A stretch of DNA of 50,994 bases from Flavobacterium psychraerolatum (GCF_025960985.1 NZ_JAOQMX010000035.1:1-50994); one strand, 5' to 3'. Numbered from the stretch's first letter, positions 21,619 through 30,782 are shown. The notes: generated by a model not told the origin, from the sequence alone. Made by a program: numbers and translations.

Positions 21619-23133
21619 TTATAATGTTTTATAAATTGGGGAAATATCCAAAGGATCTTCCATTTCTTTTTGTACTTTGAGTAAATCTTGGAACAAAGCC
21701 CTCACTTTACTTTTGTTCGCAGGAAGTCCAGCGATATCGTTCATTTCTTCTGGGTCTTTGTTCAAGTCGAATAACAATACTTTATTGATTTTTGGATAGA
21801 CCAATAATTTGTATCCATCTTTTCGAATCATACGTTGCAAATCTAGATAAGCTCCGTAAATTTCTTTGTAATGACTTTTTTTGGTTTTACCAGTTGCCAA
21901 ATCTAAGAAACTATGAAAATCAATATAACTTGGTTTTACCGCTCCAGCCAATTCCAATGACGTTGCCATAGCATCTTGAAGGTAAATATCTTCGTCTATT
22001 CTTTTATTTTTAGGAATGTTTGGCCCTACCACCACAAAAGGAGCTCGGATACTATGATCAAACAAACTCTGTTTTCCTATTAAACCGTGTCGTCCCATTG
22101 CCAAACCGTGATCGGCGGTAAAAATGATATAGGTATTGTCCATTTTTCCCGATTTTTTCAAGGCATCAAGTATAAGTCCTATTTGCTCATCGGCATAAGT
22201 AATGCTTGCATAATACTCTTGCATATGTGTTTTAATCGCAAATTCGGTTCTTGGAAAAGGAGCTAACGCTTCGTCTCTTAAACTTGGTCCATTACCAATT
22301 GCGTCTTTAAAAGGATATTCTGGTAAATAACTTTTCGGAATCGTTAATTTGTTTAAAGGATATTTTTCTTGGTATTCCTTTGGTGCTTGGCGTGGATCGT
22401 GTGGTGCGCTAAATGCCAAATACATAAAGAAAGGATCTTTTTTGGTTTTTGCTTGATCAATAAACGCAATCGCATCGTCTTTTAAAACAACACTCCAGTG
22501 CGTTCCACCTTTCCAATGTCCTCCTTTTAAAGTATCGTAAGGCAACCACGAATGGTCGTTTTTACTCTCTGGACGGCTGTAACCGTTAGGCATCAACGCT
22601 CTAGCATTGGCTCCGGGTATTTTGGAAATCGAATCAAATTGACGAACCATTTTCCCATGTTCCCAAGCGTCTGCTGGCATTCCGCCACGAACATCTTTGG
22701 TGTGTGTAAATACTTTTCCAACAGGAATTTCGACATGCCATTTACCTGTTAAGTACGTTTCGTATCCTTGTTTCTCCATGAGCTTCCCCCACGTTTCGGG
22801 TGCTGTATCTGCTTTTTTATTTTTTTCGATAAATTCATTTGCTTTCCATACCGAACAACCCGTAATCAACATCGCTCTCGAAGCAACACAGATGGCACCA
22901 CTCCAGGAGCCCATATTATAAGCATTTGTAAAAGTGGTTCCGTTTTGAACCAAAGCATCCATACTAGGAGTTTGGATTTCTTTGTTACCAAGTGCGTGAA
23001 TTGATGTATAAGTTTGATCGTCTGTAAAAATGAAAACGATATTGGGTTTATTACTGATGTTCTTTTGACCAGTTATACTATTTGAGTTTAAAACAAATAA
23101 CACTGCAAATAAAGTAAAATAGCTAAATCTCAT
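21619..23133 (-). CDS. S1 family sulfatase with a C-x-A-x-R formylglycine motif
   Basis: A 504-residue sulfatase with a signal peptide (about residues 1-22, SITGQ). Asp38-Asp39 in FIFTDDQTYTS form the first metal site. The maturation motif is C82-V-A-S-R, followed by AMLITG, with Ala in the position where the other five sulfatases of the window have Pro. GKWHVEIPVGK and IIFTADHGLAMGRHGL supply the later site residues. The insertion HSWLPYDTLKGGHWKGGTHWSV is a feature of its branch. It is the first gene of the sulfatase-LacZ-sulfatase-DUF1080 operon. A hairpin followed by seven T residues lies 17 nt before its start codon in the sense direction. The target sulfate is unknown. Confidence 0.93.
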   Translation of the reverse strand: MRFSYFTLFAVLFVLNSNSITGQKNISNKPNIVFIFTDDQTYTSIHALGNKEIQTPSMDALVQNGTTFTNAYNMGSWSGAICVASRAMLITGCSVWKANEFIEKNKKADTAPETWGKLMEKQGYETYLTGKWHVEIPVGKVFTHTKDVRGGMPADAWEHGKMVRQFDSISKIPGANARALMPNGYSRPESKNDHSWLPYDTLKGGHWKGGTHWSVVLKDDAIAFIDQAKTKKDPFFMYLAFSAPHDPRQAPKEYQEKYPLNKLTIPKSYLPEYPFKDAIGNGPSLRDEALAPFPRTEFAIKTHMQEYYASITYADEQIGLILDALKKSGKMDNTYIIFTADHGLAMGRHGLIGKQSLFDHSIRAPFVVVGPNIPKNKRIDEDIYLQDAMATSLELAGAVKPSYIDFHSFLDLATGKTKKSHYKEIYGAYLDLQRMIRKDGYKLLVYPKINKVLLFDLNKDPEEMNDIAGLPANKSKVRALFQDLLKVQKEMEDPLDISPIYKTL

Positions 23134-23149
23134 GATATCGTTTTAAATT

Positions 23150-23190
23150 AAAAAAAGTAATACTCGCCCCTTATGAGTGGACGAGTATTA
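23150..23190 (-). terminator. Terminator-like hairpin directly before the 504-aa sulfatase
   Basis: On the minus strand the arms TAATACTCGTCC and GGGGCGAGTATTA form a stem of about 12 bp (one G-T pair) around a 8-9-nt loop, followed by CTTTTTTT ending at 23150. The structure has the form of an intrinsic terminator in the sense direction of the sulfatase, whose start codon is at 23133. No minus-strand gene lies immediately upstream. It may be an attenuator in the leader, or the leftover terminator of a gene that was lost. Confidence 0.6.
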
Positions 23191-23686
23191 TAATAAACTA
23201 ACTAAAACTAACATTGCAAAGATTGTTATTAAAAGGCAGCAAAGTAGCTCCAAATGGTTTTATAAGTACTACAAATGTTCAAATTTCGTTATTCTGGCGC
23301 TTTTTGACTGAAATTAAATTGTTAATCATTCCTATAATATACAACCACTACATAACAAATATCAAACTATTATCCTTCAATACCAACTTACAAAATGACA
23401 AAGCACACTATTTGGTCTCTTTGTTCAGTTAATATCTAGTGGGAATGCATTTATGGTGAATAAATAATCCTATTTTATTGGTAAAACAGAAACTATTTCG
23501 TCAGTTTAAATTTCTAAAGGTTCGAAAAACTGATGCTATATTTTGGATTATTTTTCTATAAGTTAAGCTCAAAAACAGGTCCATTCATAGGAATAAAAAT
23601 CTTTTGTTATAGTTATTAGCACATAACTATCAGTACGCAGACCACTAATATCCTACCTTGCACCTCTAAATAAATTTGTAAAATAA
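23191..23686. other. Long intergenic region with no convincing gene
   Basis: About 500 bp between the divergent sulfatase and propeller genes. A 72-codon plus-strand reading frame (23214-23432) has no recognisable features and is probably not a gene. The region contains one copy of the 22-bp direct-repeat element at 23421-23442. The -7-like TATTTTATTG lies about 50 bp downstream of the start of that element. Nothing else in it was recognised. Confidence 0.5.
23421..23442 (+). promoter_or_regulatory. Candidate activator site (direct-repeat element), upstream of the propeller gene
   Basis: The core AGTTAATATCTAGT, preceded by TTGTTC, belongs to a 22-bp element that is invariant at 17 positions in three copies (here, 37864-37885 and 42253-42274). 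Two AGT half-sites are 11 bp apart, one helical turn. A -7-like box TATTTTAT starts 50 bp after the start of the element, close to the 51-bp spacing of the other two. The regulator that binds it is unknown. Confidence 0.5.
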
Positions 23687-23729
23687 TGAAAAAAAAGTTT
23701 GTTTTATTTTCTTAATTCCGTTTTTATCA
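23687..23729 (+). other. Out-of-frame signal peptide of the propeller protein
   Basis: An ATG at 23687 is followed by seven A residues. Read with one A fewer, the codons give M-K-K-V-C-F-I-F-L-I-P-F-L-S and then run straight into M-A-Q-I-D of the long reading frame, an ideal Bacteroidota signal peptide with cleavage at A-Q. In the sequence as given, the ATG is one base out of frame and the long frame has a TGA at 23688. Either the run has slipped or the base call is wrong. Confidence 0.7.
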
Positions 23730-26267
23730 ATGGCCCAAATTGATAAAAAATATTTTAAAAAATTAAAAGAGGAAAAAGTTATATCCGATCCTTCTGTCGA
23801 ATGGAAGAATTTTGGACCAGGAATGTCAGGTTACAATGAAGAGTTTTGGTGCCATCCAACAGATAAAAATGTTATGTTCATGGGCCCTGATATGCATGTC
23901 GCTTATGGTTCATGGGATAACGGAAAATCTTGGCAAACCATAAAAGATAGTGATGGTGATGGTAGTGATTTAGAACGCGTTCACGATATTACTTTTTCTA
24001 CCAAAAATCCAGATTTTGGTTTGGCTTTAGAACGTGCTGGAAAGCTTTTTGAGACAAAAGACAGAGGAAGAACTTGGAAATTAATTTATACCATACCTGG
24101 AGAAAAAAAATCAGGAAGCAATGCACATACTAAATTGGCCATCCATCCAACAAATGATGCTATTTGGTTTATTGGAGCAGGAGATTTATGGAATGTAAAA
24201 GATAACCACAGATCACTGAAAAATCTTCACGGTAAATATCACGATAGAGCTCAATATGGTTATATTTTAAGAACTAAAAACGGTGGTAAAAGTTGGGATA
24301 AAATAGCAAATAATATTAATGAAAAATTAGATGTTGCTCGTATTATCATCAATCCAAGTAAGCCAGATGAAATGATTATTGCTACCAATTTTGGCGTTTT
24401 TACAAGTGCTAATGGTGGAGATGATTGGAAAGCCGCAAATAAAGGGCTGCCAAATAAATTACCAAGAGATTTAACTTCCTATTACAATGCAAAAACCAAA
24501 GAATTTGTATTATATATGGTGGAACAAACCGTTTATGAACCGAACGGTAAAAGTATTTCTACTAAAGGTGGCGTGTATAAAAGTACAGATAGCGGTAAAA
24601 GTTGGAACAACATTACAGGTGATCTTGGTGTGAACTTCAATAAAATAACCTACGGTGCTCACCTGAATAACTATTTTAAAAACATAGGTTTCTTTTTGGG
24701 TGTAAATGCCAAAAATTTATATCCTGAACTTCCAGAAAACACTTATTCTGCATTTAATAGAATCGTGGTAAATCCTATCAATAAAGACGAAATTTACCTA
24801 GTTGAAAACCAACGTCATGATAAAACTTTTGGACCTGGTGATGCTTGGAAAACGGTTGATGGTGGAAAAACATGGGTGATTTGTGCTCGTGCCGGACAAT
24901 ATTGGTTAACAAATAAGGACAAAAAATACTGGGAAGACAAAGGGAATCCAACTGGTGCCAATGTAGAATTTTCTCATGTTGCTCGTTCGTATGAAGAACT
25001 AAGCGAAACTGCATTCGGAAATAGATTATTGGCTATAAATTCTGTTGGTGATGTATTTATTGGAATTGGTCAACAAACACAACGCTCTACAGACCACGGA
25101 AAAAGCTGGCAACAAATTGATGATTATGAAACCAAACCAGGTAGCAATGCGTGGGTAGGTCGTGGTGATAGTGATTTACCAGGAAGATTTATGTTGCTAG
25201 AAACTGGAAAAAAAGACAGATACTTATTATGTAGTGGTGAACATGGTTTGTGGGAGACTGCAGATCTTGGCGATTATCCAGACAAAGATGCTGTAGCAGT
25301 GAAACAAATTGAAGGACAAGTTCACGATCATAGCGGAAATGATGGAGCACATTCCATATCAACTGTTGCGGTGCATCCAAATAATCCGGATATTATTTAC
25401 TTTATAGCTTGGAGACAAGAACATAGAGGAAAATTAAGAAGAACAATGAATGGCGGAAAAACTTGGGAGGATATTTCAACCATTTTCGAAGGAAAAAATA
25501 ATTCGTACGAAGGTCTTGCAATGACTTATTCATTGACTATCGACCCAAAAGACCCAAACAACATGTATTTCTGTTCGATTAGAAGAACAATTTCTGAAGT
25601 TGGTAATTCGGTAAACGAAAAAGTTTTGACAAAAGGTGGTTTTGGTGTTTACAAATCCACTGATGCAGGTTACACATGGGAACCACATAATAATGGATTA
25701 CCAGAAAAAGGAAGCGTTAGAAGAATTATTATGGATCCTAAAAACTCCAATGTTCTTTATGCTTGTTTGAACAAGTTTTCAGGAAATGAGCCAGATGGTT
25801 TATACGTTTCAACAGATAAAGCCGAAAGTTGGAAAAAAATGAATATCCCATCAGAAATTCAAGGGGTAAACAATTTGTTTATTGATAGAAAGACAAGCGA
25901 TATGTTCTTGTCTGCAGGGTATCGCAATGGTGATGCTGAAACTGGTGGTGTTTGGAAAAGTACCGATAATGGTAAAAAATGGAGCAAATTCTTTATTGCA
26001 CCTTATGTATGGCAAACAGAAGTTTCTCCTGCAAATTCCAATATTATTTTGGTAACGGTTCCTGCACAAGTGGGTAATAGAGAAAGCCAATTTAGAAATC
26101 CTGGAATTTATTTAACCAAAGACGCTGGAAAAAACTGGTCAAAAATCAATAAAGGCATCGGACAGCCAAATAAAATGGTGGATGTAAAACCAGACCCAGT
26201 CAATGAAAATATTATTTGGAGCGCTGCTTGGGGAAGTGGTTGGTTCAAAGCAATGCTAAAAAAATAA
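23730..26267 (+). CDS. Large Asp-box (BNR/sortilin-like) beta-propeller protein
   Basis: An 845-codon frame encoding a repeat protein with about a dozen Asp-box motifs of the S/T-x-D/N-x-G-x-x-W type. Examples are TKDRGRTW (109-116), TKNGGKSW (182-189), SANGGDDW (226-233), STDSGKSW, TVDGGKTW, STDHGKSW, TMNGGKTW, STDAGYTW, STDNGKKW and TKDAGKNW. Such repeats build the propellers of GH74, sialidase and sortilin/VPS10-like proteins. No sialidase Arg triad or FRIP motif was seen. The nominal start MAQID is really the end of a signal peptide whose first half is out of frame upstream. The gene stands alone on the plus strand, ends before a bidirectional terminator and has the locus-wide direct-repeat element upstream. 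The function is unknown; a new glycosidase or a glycan-binding propeller are both reasonable. Confidence 0.8.
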   Translation: MAQIDKKYFKKLKEEKVISDPSVEWKNFGPGMSGYNEEFWCHPTDKNVMFMGPDMHVAYGSWDNGKSWQTIKDSDGDGSDLERVHDITFSTKNPDFGLALERAGKLFETKDRGRTWKLIYTIPGEKKSGSNAHTKLAIHPTNDAIWFIGAGDLWNVKDNHRSLKNLHGKYHDRAQYGYILRTKNGGKSWDKIANNINEKLDVARIIINPSKPDEMIIATNFGVFTSANGGDDWKAANKGLPNKLPRDLTSYYNAKTKEFVLYMVEQTVYEPNGKSISTKGGVYKSTDSGKSWNNITGDLGVNFNKITYGAHLNNYFKNIGFFLGVNAKNLYPELPENTYSAFNRIVVNPINKDEIYLVENQRHDKTFGPGDAWKTVDGGKTWVICARAGQYWLTNKDKKYWEDKGNPTGANVEFSHVARSYEELSETAFGNRLLAINSVGDVFIGIGQQTQRSTDHGKSWQQIDDYETKPGSNAWVGRGDSDLPGRFMLLETGKKDRYLLCSGEHGLWETADLGDYPDKDAVAVKQIEGQVHDHSGNDGAHSISTVAVHPNNPDIIYFIAWRQEHRGKLRRTMNGGKTWEDISTIFEGKNNSYEGLAMTYSLTIDPKDPNNMYFCSIRRTISEVGNSVNEKVLTKGGFGVYKSTDAGYTWEPHNNGLPEKGSVRRIIMDPKNSNVLYACLNKFSGNEPDGLYVSTDKAESWKKMNIPSEIQGVNNLFIDRKTSDMFLSAGYRNGDAETGGVWKSTDNGKKWSKFFIAPYVWQTEVSPANSNIILVTVPAQVGNRESQFRNPGIYLTKDAGKNWSKINKGIGQPNKMVDVKPDPVNENIIWSAAWGSGWFKAMLKK

Positions 26268-26330
26268 GTAGCTTTAATGAGGGCATGGTTTACTACTCTA
26301 TCCTCATAAGTACTTTCTATAGATTAAACA

Positions 26331-26366
26331 AAAAAAAACCAAGACTCACATCTTGGTTTTTTTTTT
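26331..26366. terminator. Bidirectional terminator between convergent genes
   Basis: AAAACCAAGA and TCTTGGTTTT form a perfect stem around a CTCACA loop. It is preceded by an A run and followed by a T run, so it can work in both directions. It lies between the end of the propeller gene (26267, plus) and the end of the broken glycosidase (26448, minus). Confidence 0.85.
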
Positions 26367-26447
26367 GTTATAACTTCCACCTCTATTTGGTGCTCCATTT
26401 TTGAATTAATGCTTCGAAAATGATACGATTTTATCGTTTAAGTAAAA

Positions 26448-27029
26448 TTACTTTATCGGAATCTGAACATTATATGATTGCAAAACGCCTTTATCATCAA
26501 CGATATCAGCTGCACATAGTATGGCGACTGGTTTTCCTTTTTCGATATACAATTGTGGTCTTTCTAGGTGCTCTAATTTTTGAACTGTGCCGTTTTCCCA
26601 TTTAATTTCTAGCGTAGAAACCAAAGCGTTCTTAGATAATTACCAATCAAAACCATCATTCGATTCGAATAAAACCAATCCCCTACCTGCTGTTGTAAAA
26701 GCGCCATGCATGTCTTTGAGAATGGCTCTGTATTTTCCGTTTTGGTACCAGATAAAAGGGTCTTCGACAGGAAAATCATATCCTTCAGTAACAAAAACTG
26801 GTTTGTCATATTTTTTAAAAGGACCTGTTGGCGTTTGGGATGTAGCTATGCAATGCACTACGGGACCACCCATAATCCCGGGTTTCTTTTTCCCTACTGC
26901 TTTATAGACCATCAAATAGGTTCCGTCGGGTCTTTGCGTAATAGACGGATTACTAACCATCAAGGGATCAAGAGCTTCAGTATTTGGACTGACATCGATA
27001 ATAGGTTTGTCAAAGCTTGAACGGTTGAC
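26448..27029 (-). pseudogene. Broken glycosidase (GH43/GH32-like propeller), N-terminus lost, internal stop
   Basis: Read on the minus strand, the frame from about 27029 gives RSSFDKPIIDVS, VSNPSITQRPDGTYLMVYKA, YDFPVEDPFIWYQNGKYRAI and GLVLFESNDGFDW. It then meets TAA at 26640-26642, and continues in the same frame as LSKNALVSTLEIKWENG, LERPQLYIEKGKPVAILCA and YNVQIPIK to a natural stop at 26448-26450. The VEDPFIW and LERPQLY motifs are those of five-bladed-propeller glycosidases found in algal polysaccharide loci. The stop is one base from Lys (AAA to TAA). The N-terminal part is missing and the remnant is joined to an SDR remnant in another frame. It therefore looks like a deletion fusion plus a nonsense mutation. 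It is probably inactive. Confidence 0.8.
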
Positions 27030-27490
27030 ACTGATGAAATATTGACAATACTCCCAGTTTTAGCACTATTTTTTATTGCTTCGCCAAATAGCTGAGTAGG
27101 TAAAACGGTTCCAAATAAGTTAAGGTACATGACTTCTTGCAAAGCGCCCATATTCATTTTAAAAATATCCTGTTCTGGTTGAATCACGGCATCTGGCATA
27201 TTTCCACCAGCTGCATTTACTAAGCCATCAATTTTTCCAAATTTAGAAAGTACTAGATCGCGTGCTCGAATCAAATCGCTCTCAATGGTTACGTCAGCTA
27301 TCAGAGCAATCGCTGTTCCTCCAGCATCTACAATTGATTTGGCTCTTTGTGTTGCAACTATTTTGTTTCTCCCTAGAATACAGACTATTCCACCTGCTTC
27401 ATGTATTCCTTGTGCAAATGCTCCCCCTAGAACTCCAGCTGCTCCAGTAACTACTATTGCTTTATTTTTTAATGTAAAATCAGTCTTCAT
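27030..27490 (-). pseudogene. Truncated short-chain dehydrogenase (mannonate/fructuronate reductase-like)
   Basis: The likely start is the ATG at 27490 (MKTDFTLKNKAIVVTG); a longer frame back into the sulfatase gene is probably spurious. It shows the SDR cofactor motif TGAAGVLGG, the ADVT segment and NAAGGNMPDA, which resemble the SDR-type D-mannonate oxidoreductases. It breaks off after GSIVNISS, just before the catalytic YxxxK, and runs out of frame into the glycosidase remnant to a stop near 26960. Lacking the catalytic Tyr and Lys and the C-terminal third, it cannot be an active SDR. It follows the sulfatase stop by 13 bp, so it was once part of that operon. Confidence 0.8.
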
Positions 27491-27503
27491 TTTTATCAGA
27501 TTT

Positions 27504-28907
27504 TCATTCAGTTTTTTTCCAGTAAACGTCCATTCTTTTGATAGCATCTCCCTCGTATTTGCGTTTGAGCATCCACAAGGGACGTTCTAAAGTTTGTTCC
27601 CAAGAAAATATTTTCTTGTACATTTCTTTTACTCTTTCTGGGTTTTGATCGGCTAGATTGTGCATCTCTGAAATATCTTTTTCTACGTCAAATAATTCTG
27701 CAGGACGATCTGGAAAACGAAGTAATTTCCAATTTCCATCTCGCATTGCTGATCCAACTTCGCCTTTCCAGAATAATTCTTGGTGAGGTAAATTGGTGTT
27801 TTTACCTAAAACAAAAGGCAATAAATCCACTCCGTCAATATCTTTTAAATCCATAATTTTACCGCCTCCTATTTTGTAAAAAGTTGGCAATAAATCAAAA
27901 GTAGAAATGGGTTTGTTATAAACTATATTTTCGGGTAAGACGCCTGGCCAGCTCATAATAAAAGGCACTCTGATTCCGCCTTCCAACAAAGTCGCCTTCA
28001 TACCACTCAAAGGTAAATTATCTGCGGTTGTAGAATCGGTTGGACCACCATTATCATTGGTAAAAATAACAATCGTATTCTTGTCTAATCCTAATTTTTT
28101 TAATGTTTCAAAAACTCGACCACAGGCACGGTCAAGAGAAAGTGTCATAGCGGCCAAGGATTTGCGTTTACCCGTTAATTCCGGAAAATTGACCAAATCT
28201 TTTTTGTCTGCTTCCAATGGTGCATGAACAGCATTGAAGGCGAGATAGACGAAAAACGGATTGTTTTTGTTTTTTTCTATAAAGGCAATAGAGGCATCTG
28301 CCAAAACATCGGTCATGTATTCATTCGATTCTTGGAAGTTTCCAAAACCACGTTCCAACCGATTTTCGGTCTTTACATTTTTATCATCGGGATCGTATTT
28401 GTAGTAACTACGAGCCCCGCCTCTAAAACCAACAAAAGTATCAAAACCACGTTTTAAAGGATGAAATTCATCATTACTTCCCATATGCCACTTACCAAAA
28501 ATAGCGGTTGTATAGCCCAAGTCTTTCATATAATTTCCAATAGTTTTTTGATCTAATGGCAATCCCATATCATCATCCGCTAGGCATGATTTAACCATAT
28601 AACCTGGCACATTATTTTCTTCAAAACCAAAGCGCTCTTGGTACTTTCCAGTTAACAATCCAGCTCTTGAAGGGCCACAAACTGCAGCGGTAACATAAGC
28701 TTGCTCAAATCTCACTCCTTGTTTTGCTAATTGATCTAAATAAGGTGTTTTCATGACTTTGCTGCCTTGAAAACCAAAATCGGAATAGCCTGCATCATCA
28801 GAAACAATGAGAACTATATTCGGTTTTTTCTGTGCTATACCTATTGCGGTAAAAAGTCCTATTGCTATAAAAAGCAGTGTTGTTAATTTGTTAATTTTAA
28901 TACTCAT
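27504..28907 (-). CDS. S1 family sulfatase
   Basis: A 467-residue sulfatase with a signal peptide ending AIGIA-QK (about residue 25). Asp37-Asp38 in [16 protein letters not shown] form the first metal site. The formylglycine motif is C77-G-P-S-R, followed by [33 protein letters not shown] and [14 protein letters not shown] carry the remaining site residues. It is of the GalNAc-sulfatase-like type, similar in size and motif order to the 16972-18375 enzyme. It is 204 bp downstream of the SGBP stop, past a terminator, so it is probably transcribed separately from susCD. The genes that followed it in the same direction are now broken. Its substrate position is not readable. Confidence 0.95.
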   Translation of the reverse strand: MSIKINKLTTLLFIAIGLFTAIGIAQKKPNIVLIVSDDAGYSDFGFQGSKVMKTPYLDQLAKQGVRFEQAYVTAAVCGPSRAGLLTGKYQERFGFEENNVPGYMVKSCLADDDMGLPLDQKTIGNYMKDLGYTTAIFGKWHMGSNDEFHPLKRGFDTFVGFRGGARSYYKYDPDDKNVKTENRLERGFGNFQESNEYMTDVLADASIAFIEKNKNNPFFVYLAFNAVHAPLEADKKDLVNFPELTGKRKSLAAMTLSLDRACGRVFETLKKLGLDKNTIVIFTNDNGGPTDSTTADNLPLSGMKATLLEGGIRVPFIMSWPGVLPENIVYNKPISTFDLLPTFYKIGGGKIMDLKDIDGVDLLPFVLGKNTNLPHQELFWKGEVGSAMRDGNWKLLRFPDRPAELFDVEKDISEMHNLADQNPERVKEMYKKIFSWEQTLERPLWMLKRKYEGDAIKRMDVYWKKTE

Positions 28908-29110
28908 TTTACTAATTTTTAAATGTACCTAAATATTTATACGCTCTGGATTTCTTATTTTAATTGCAATAGCATTTCTTGTAATGTCGCTGTACCCAAT
29001 TTTAATTTCCACTAATTTAGGCGAAGAACCAGCAGTTTTAAACCGCGGACAATTACTTTGAATGGGGAGTTGAATATTCGAGCTTCTTCTATTCGAAAAA
29101 AATAAGACAT

Positions 29111-29147
29111 AAAAAAGGCGGTACATTTTGTAATGTAACCGCCTTTT
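29111..29147 (-). terminator. Terminator of the susC-susD-SGBP operon
   Basis: On the minus strand the arms AAAAGGCGGTTACATT and AATGTACCGCCTTTT form a GC-rich stem with one bulged base and a four-base loop, followed by six T residues. It lies 25 bp past the stop codon of the surface glycan-binding protein gene at 29172. Confidence 0.88.
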
Positions 29148-29171
29148 CAAACTAACTTAAACTAAAAACAA

Positions 29172-30782
29172 TTATGGTCTTAAATTCAATTTTTTCACTG
29201 TAATATCGTCCATATAAACTGTTACAGGAGTTGTTCCCCCTATATTATTTCTGGTTCTGAATACAAGTTTACCCGTTCCATTTGGGATCACTACGTTTAC
29301 TTTTCCGTAAACCCATTGATTAGTTGGAGAACTTGAATTAAATGTAGCAAATTCTAATGCTGGATCTACTTGAGTTGCTCCACTTATTATAAATGTTCTC
29401 ATTTCAACAGAACTAGTTCCAAAAGTATTAGTCGAAGGAAGGTACGTCCACGCTCCCACTTCGTATGTTCCTCCAGCTACTACAGGAAAGGTAATATCCC
29501 CAACATCAGTTCCGTCACTGGTATTCAACAAAGCAGCTACACCACCGTTTTTAACCGTTAGTTTTAATGACTTATTTCCTGAATGTACTTGCTCTGTAGA
29601 GTACAAATAACTACTATTGGCTGCTGTACACGGACCACAAAAAGTGATGTTTTGTCTCCAGTTAGTACTTGCTATTCCAATTGTTTCATAGCTATAGTCA
29701 TAATTTGTTCCTATTAATACATTCACACCACTAGCAGCTGCTTCTCTTGCTGAAAAAGTAGCAGAAAAAACACCATCACTTGTTACTAATGAATTTATTC
29801 CTGAGTAAGAAACAAAAGCCTTATCATCATCATAAACGGTACGACCGTTCAAAGTAATAATAAGTATGTTCGTATCTACTGCATCACGGGTAACAGAAGC
29901 GATTGTAGATGAAAGACTCGCATTATTCTTATCTGTTAACGTAACCGAGAACTCATTCGCTTTAATTGAAACGGGATCAATTTCTCTACTAAAAACAAGA
30001 GAAATTTTACCATCTTTCTTTTTAACTTCAAGAAGCGTTACTGGAGCAGTAGAAGGGATAATCGTAATTAAGTCCGAAAAACTAGTTTTTTCTTCGCCAA
30101 ATGGTCTAGCCGTATTAGCCAGAAGGTCAAAATTATAATTTCCTACTTTATTGTATCGAACATCTAAAGTTCTTTTATCATTAGATAAAGTTACCACTGT
30201 AGCACCTGTAGTCCAAGTAAAACTTGCAGGAGCACCTTCTGCAGATTCTACTACATATCGAACAACACTTCCTGCTGTAACTTGATTCTTCGCACCATTA
30301 CTCAAATTTAATGGAGCTCCCACAGTTCCATTCGAATTCAAAACATTCACTTTTAGGACCGTTTTAATCTGAGGAAGAACAGTAACCTGAAAAATGGTAT
30401 CTAACTCTTTCCCTTTGGCAGTATTTTCTAATACAGTGAAGGCATTATCGCTAAAAACTTGTTGTAATCTAACATCATGCACACCTACCACATTGAATAT
30501 TGCTTTGACATTTGCAGCAGTTGAAGTAACATCATTATCTGAATCAACAATATCAGCAACTCCAGTTGGTAAAGTCCACAATCTAGATTCTACCCCAGAA
30601 GAAAGGTCCCCAAGAGTAATACTAGTTCCTATTCTAATAGTATTTGCAAAATTCATTTGTGAGGTTGCGATTACTCTACTATTAGCCTCATTTAAATTGA
30701 TTGTATCGTATATGTCACTACAAGAATGCAAACCAAATATGGCAATGCAAACCGCTATAACTATTTTGAAATTTGTTTTCAT
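29172..30782 (-). CDS. Surface glycan-binding lipoprotein (SusE/F position)
   Basis: A 536-residue lipoprotein (lipobox GLHSC, Cys21). It begins with a PKD/Ig-like region (about 40-240) in which RLWTLPTGVADIVDSDNDV and SFTWTTGATVVTLSNDKRT are the recognisable beta-strand stretches. A SusE-like Ig domain follows (VTLLEVKKKDGKISLVFSRE, about 248-345). The C-terminal domain (about 355-536) is CBM4/9-like, with a jelly-roll signature around HSGNKSLKLTVKNGG and a closing VTVYMDDITVKKL strand. It is 23 bp downstream of susD and precedes a strong terminator. By position it is the SGBP that holds the polysaccharide at the cell surface for the SusCD transporter. The glycan specificity is inferred from the agarase and GH117 in the same locus. 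Confidence 0.83.
   Translation of the reverse strand: MKTNFKIVIAVCIAIFGLHSCSDIYDTINLNEANSRVIATSQMNFANTIRIGTSITLGDLSSGVESRLWTLPTGVADIVDSDNDVTSTAANVKAIFNVVGVHDVRLQQVFSDNAFTVLENTAKGKELDTIFQVTVLPQIKTVLKVNVLNSNGTVGAPLNLSNGAKNQVTAGSVVRYVVESAEGAPASFTWTTGATVVTLSNDKRTLDVRYNKVGNYNFDLLANTARPFGEEKTSFSDLITIIPSTAPVTLLEVKKKDGKISLVFSREIDPVSIKANEFSVTLTDKNNASLSSTIASVTRDAVDTNILIITLNGRTVYDDDKAFVSYSGINSLVTSDGVFSATFSAREAAASGVNVLIGTNYDYSYETIGIASTNWRQNITFCGPCTAANSSYLYSTEQVHSGNKSLKLTVKNGGVAALLNTSDGTDVGDITFPVVAGGTYEVGAWTYLPSTNTFGTSSVEMRTFIISGATQVDPALEFATFNSSSPTNQWVYGKVNVVIPNGTGKLVFRTRNNIGGTTPVTVYMDDITVKKLNLRP

Noticed and set aside
23214..23432. A 72-codon plus-strand frame in the long gap
   Set aside because: No recognisable motif, atypical composition and overlap with the direct-repeat element; treated as non-coding.
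26960..27547. An intact 195-residue SDR gene starting inside the sulfatase gene
   Set aside because: It lacks the catalytic YxxxK and ends in out-of-frame glycosidase sequence; described as a pseudogene with a start at 27490.
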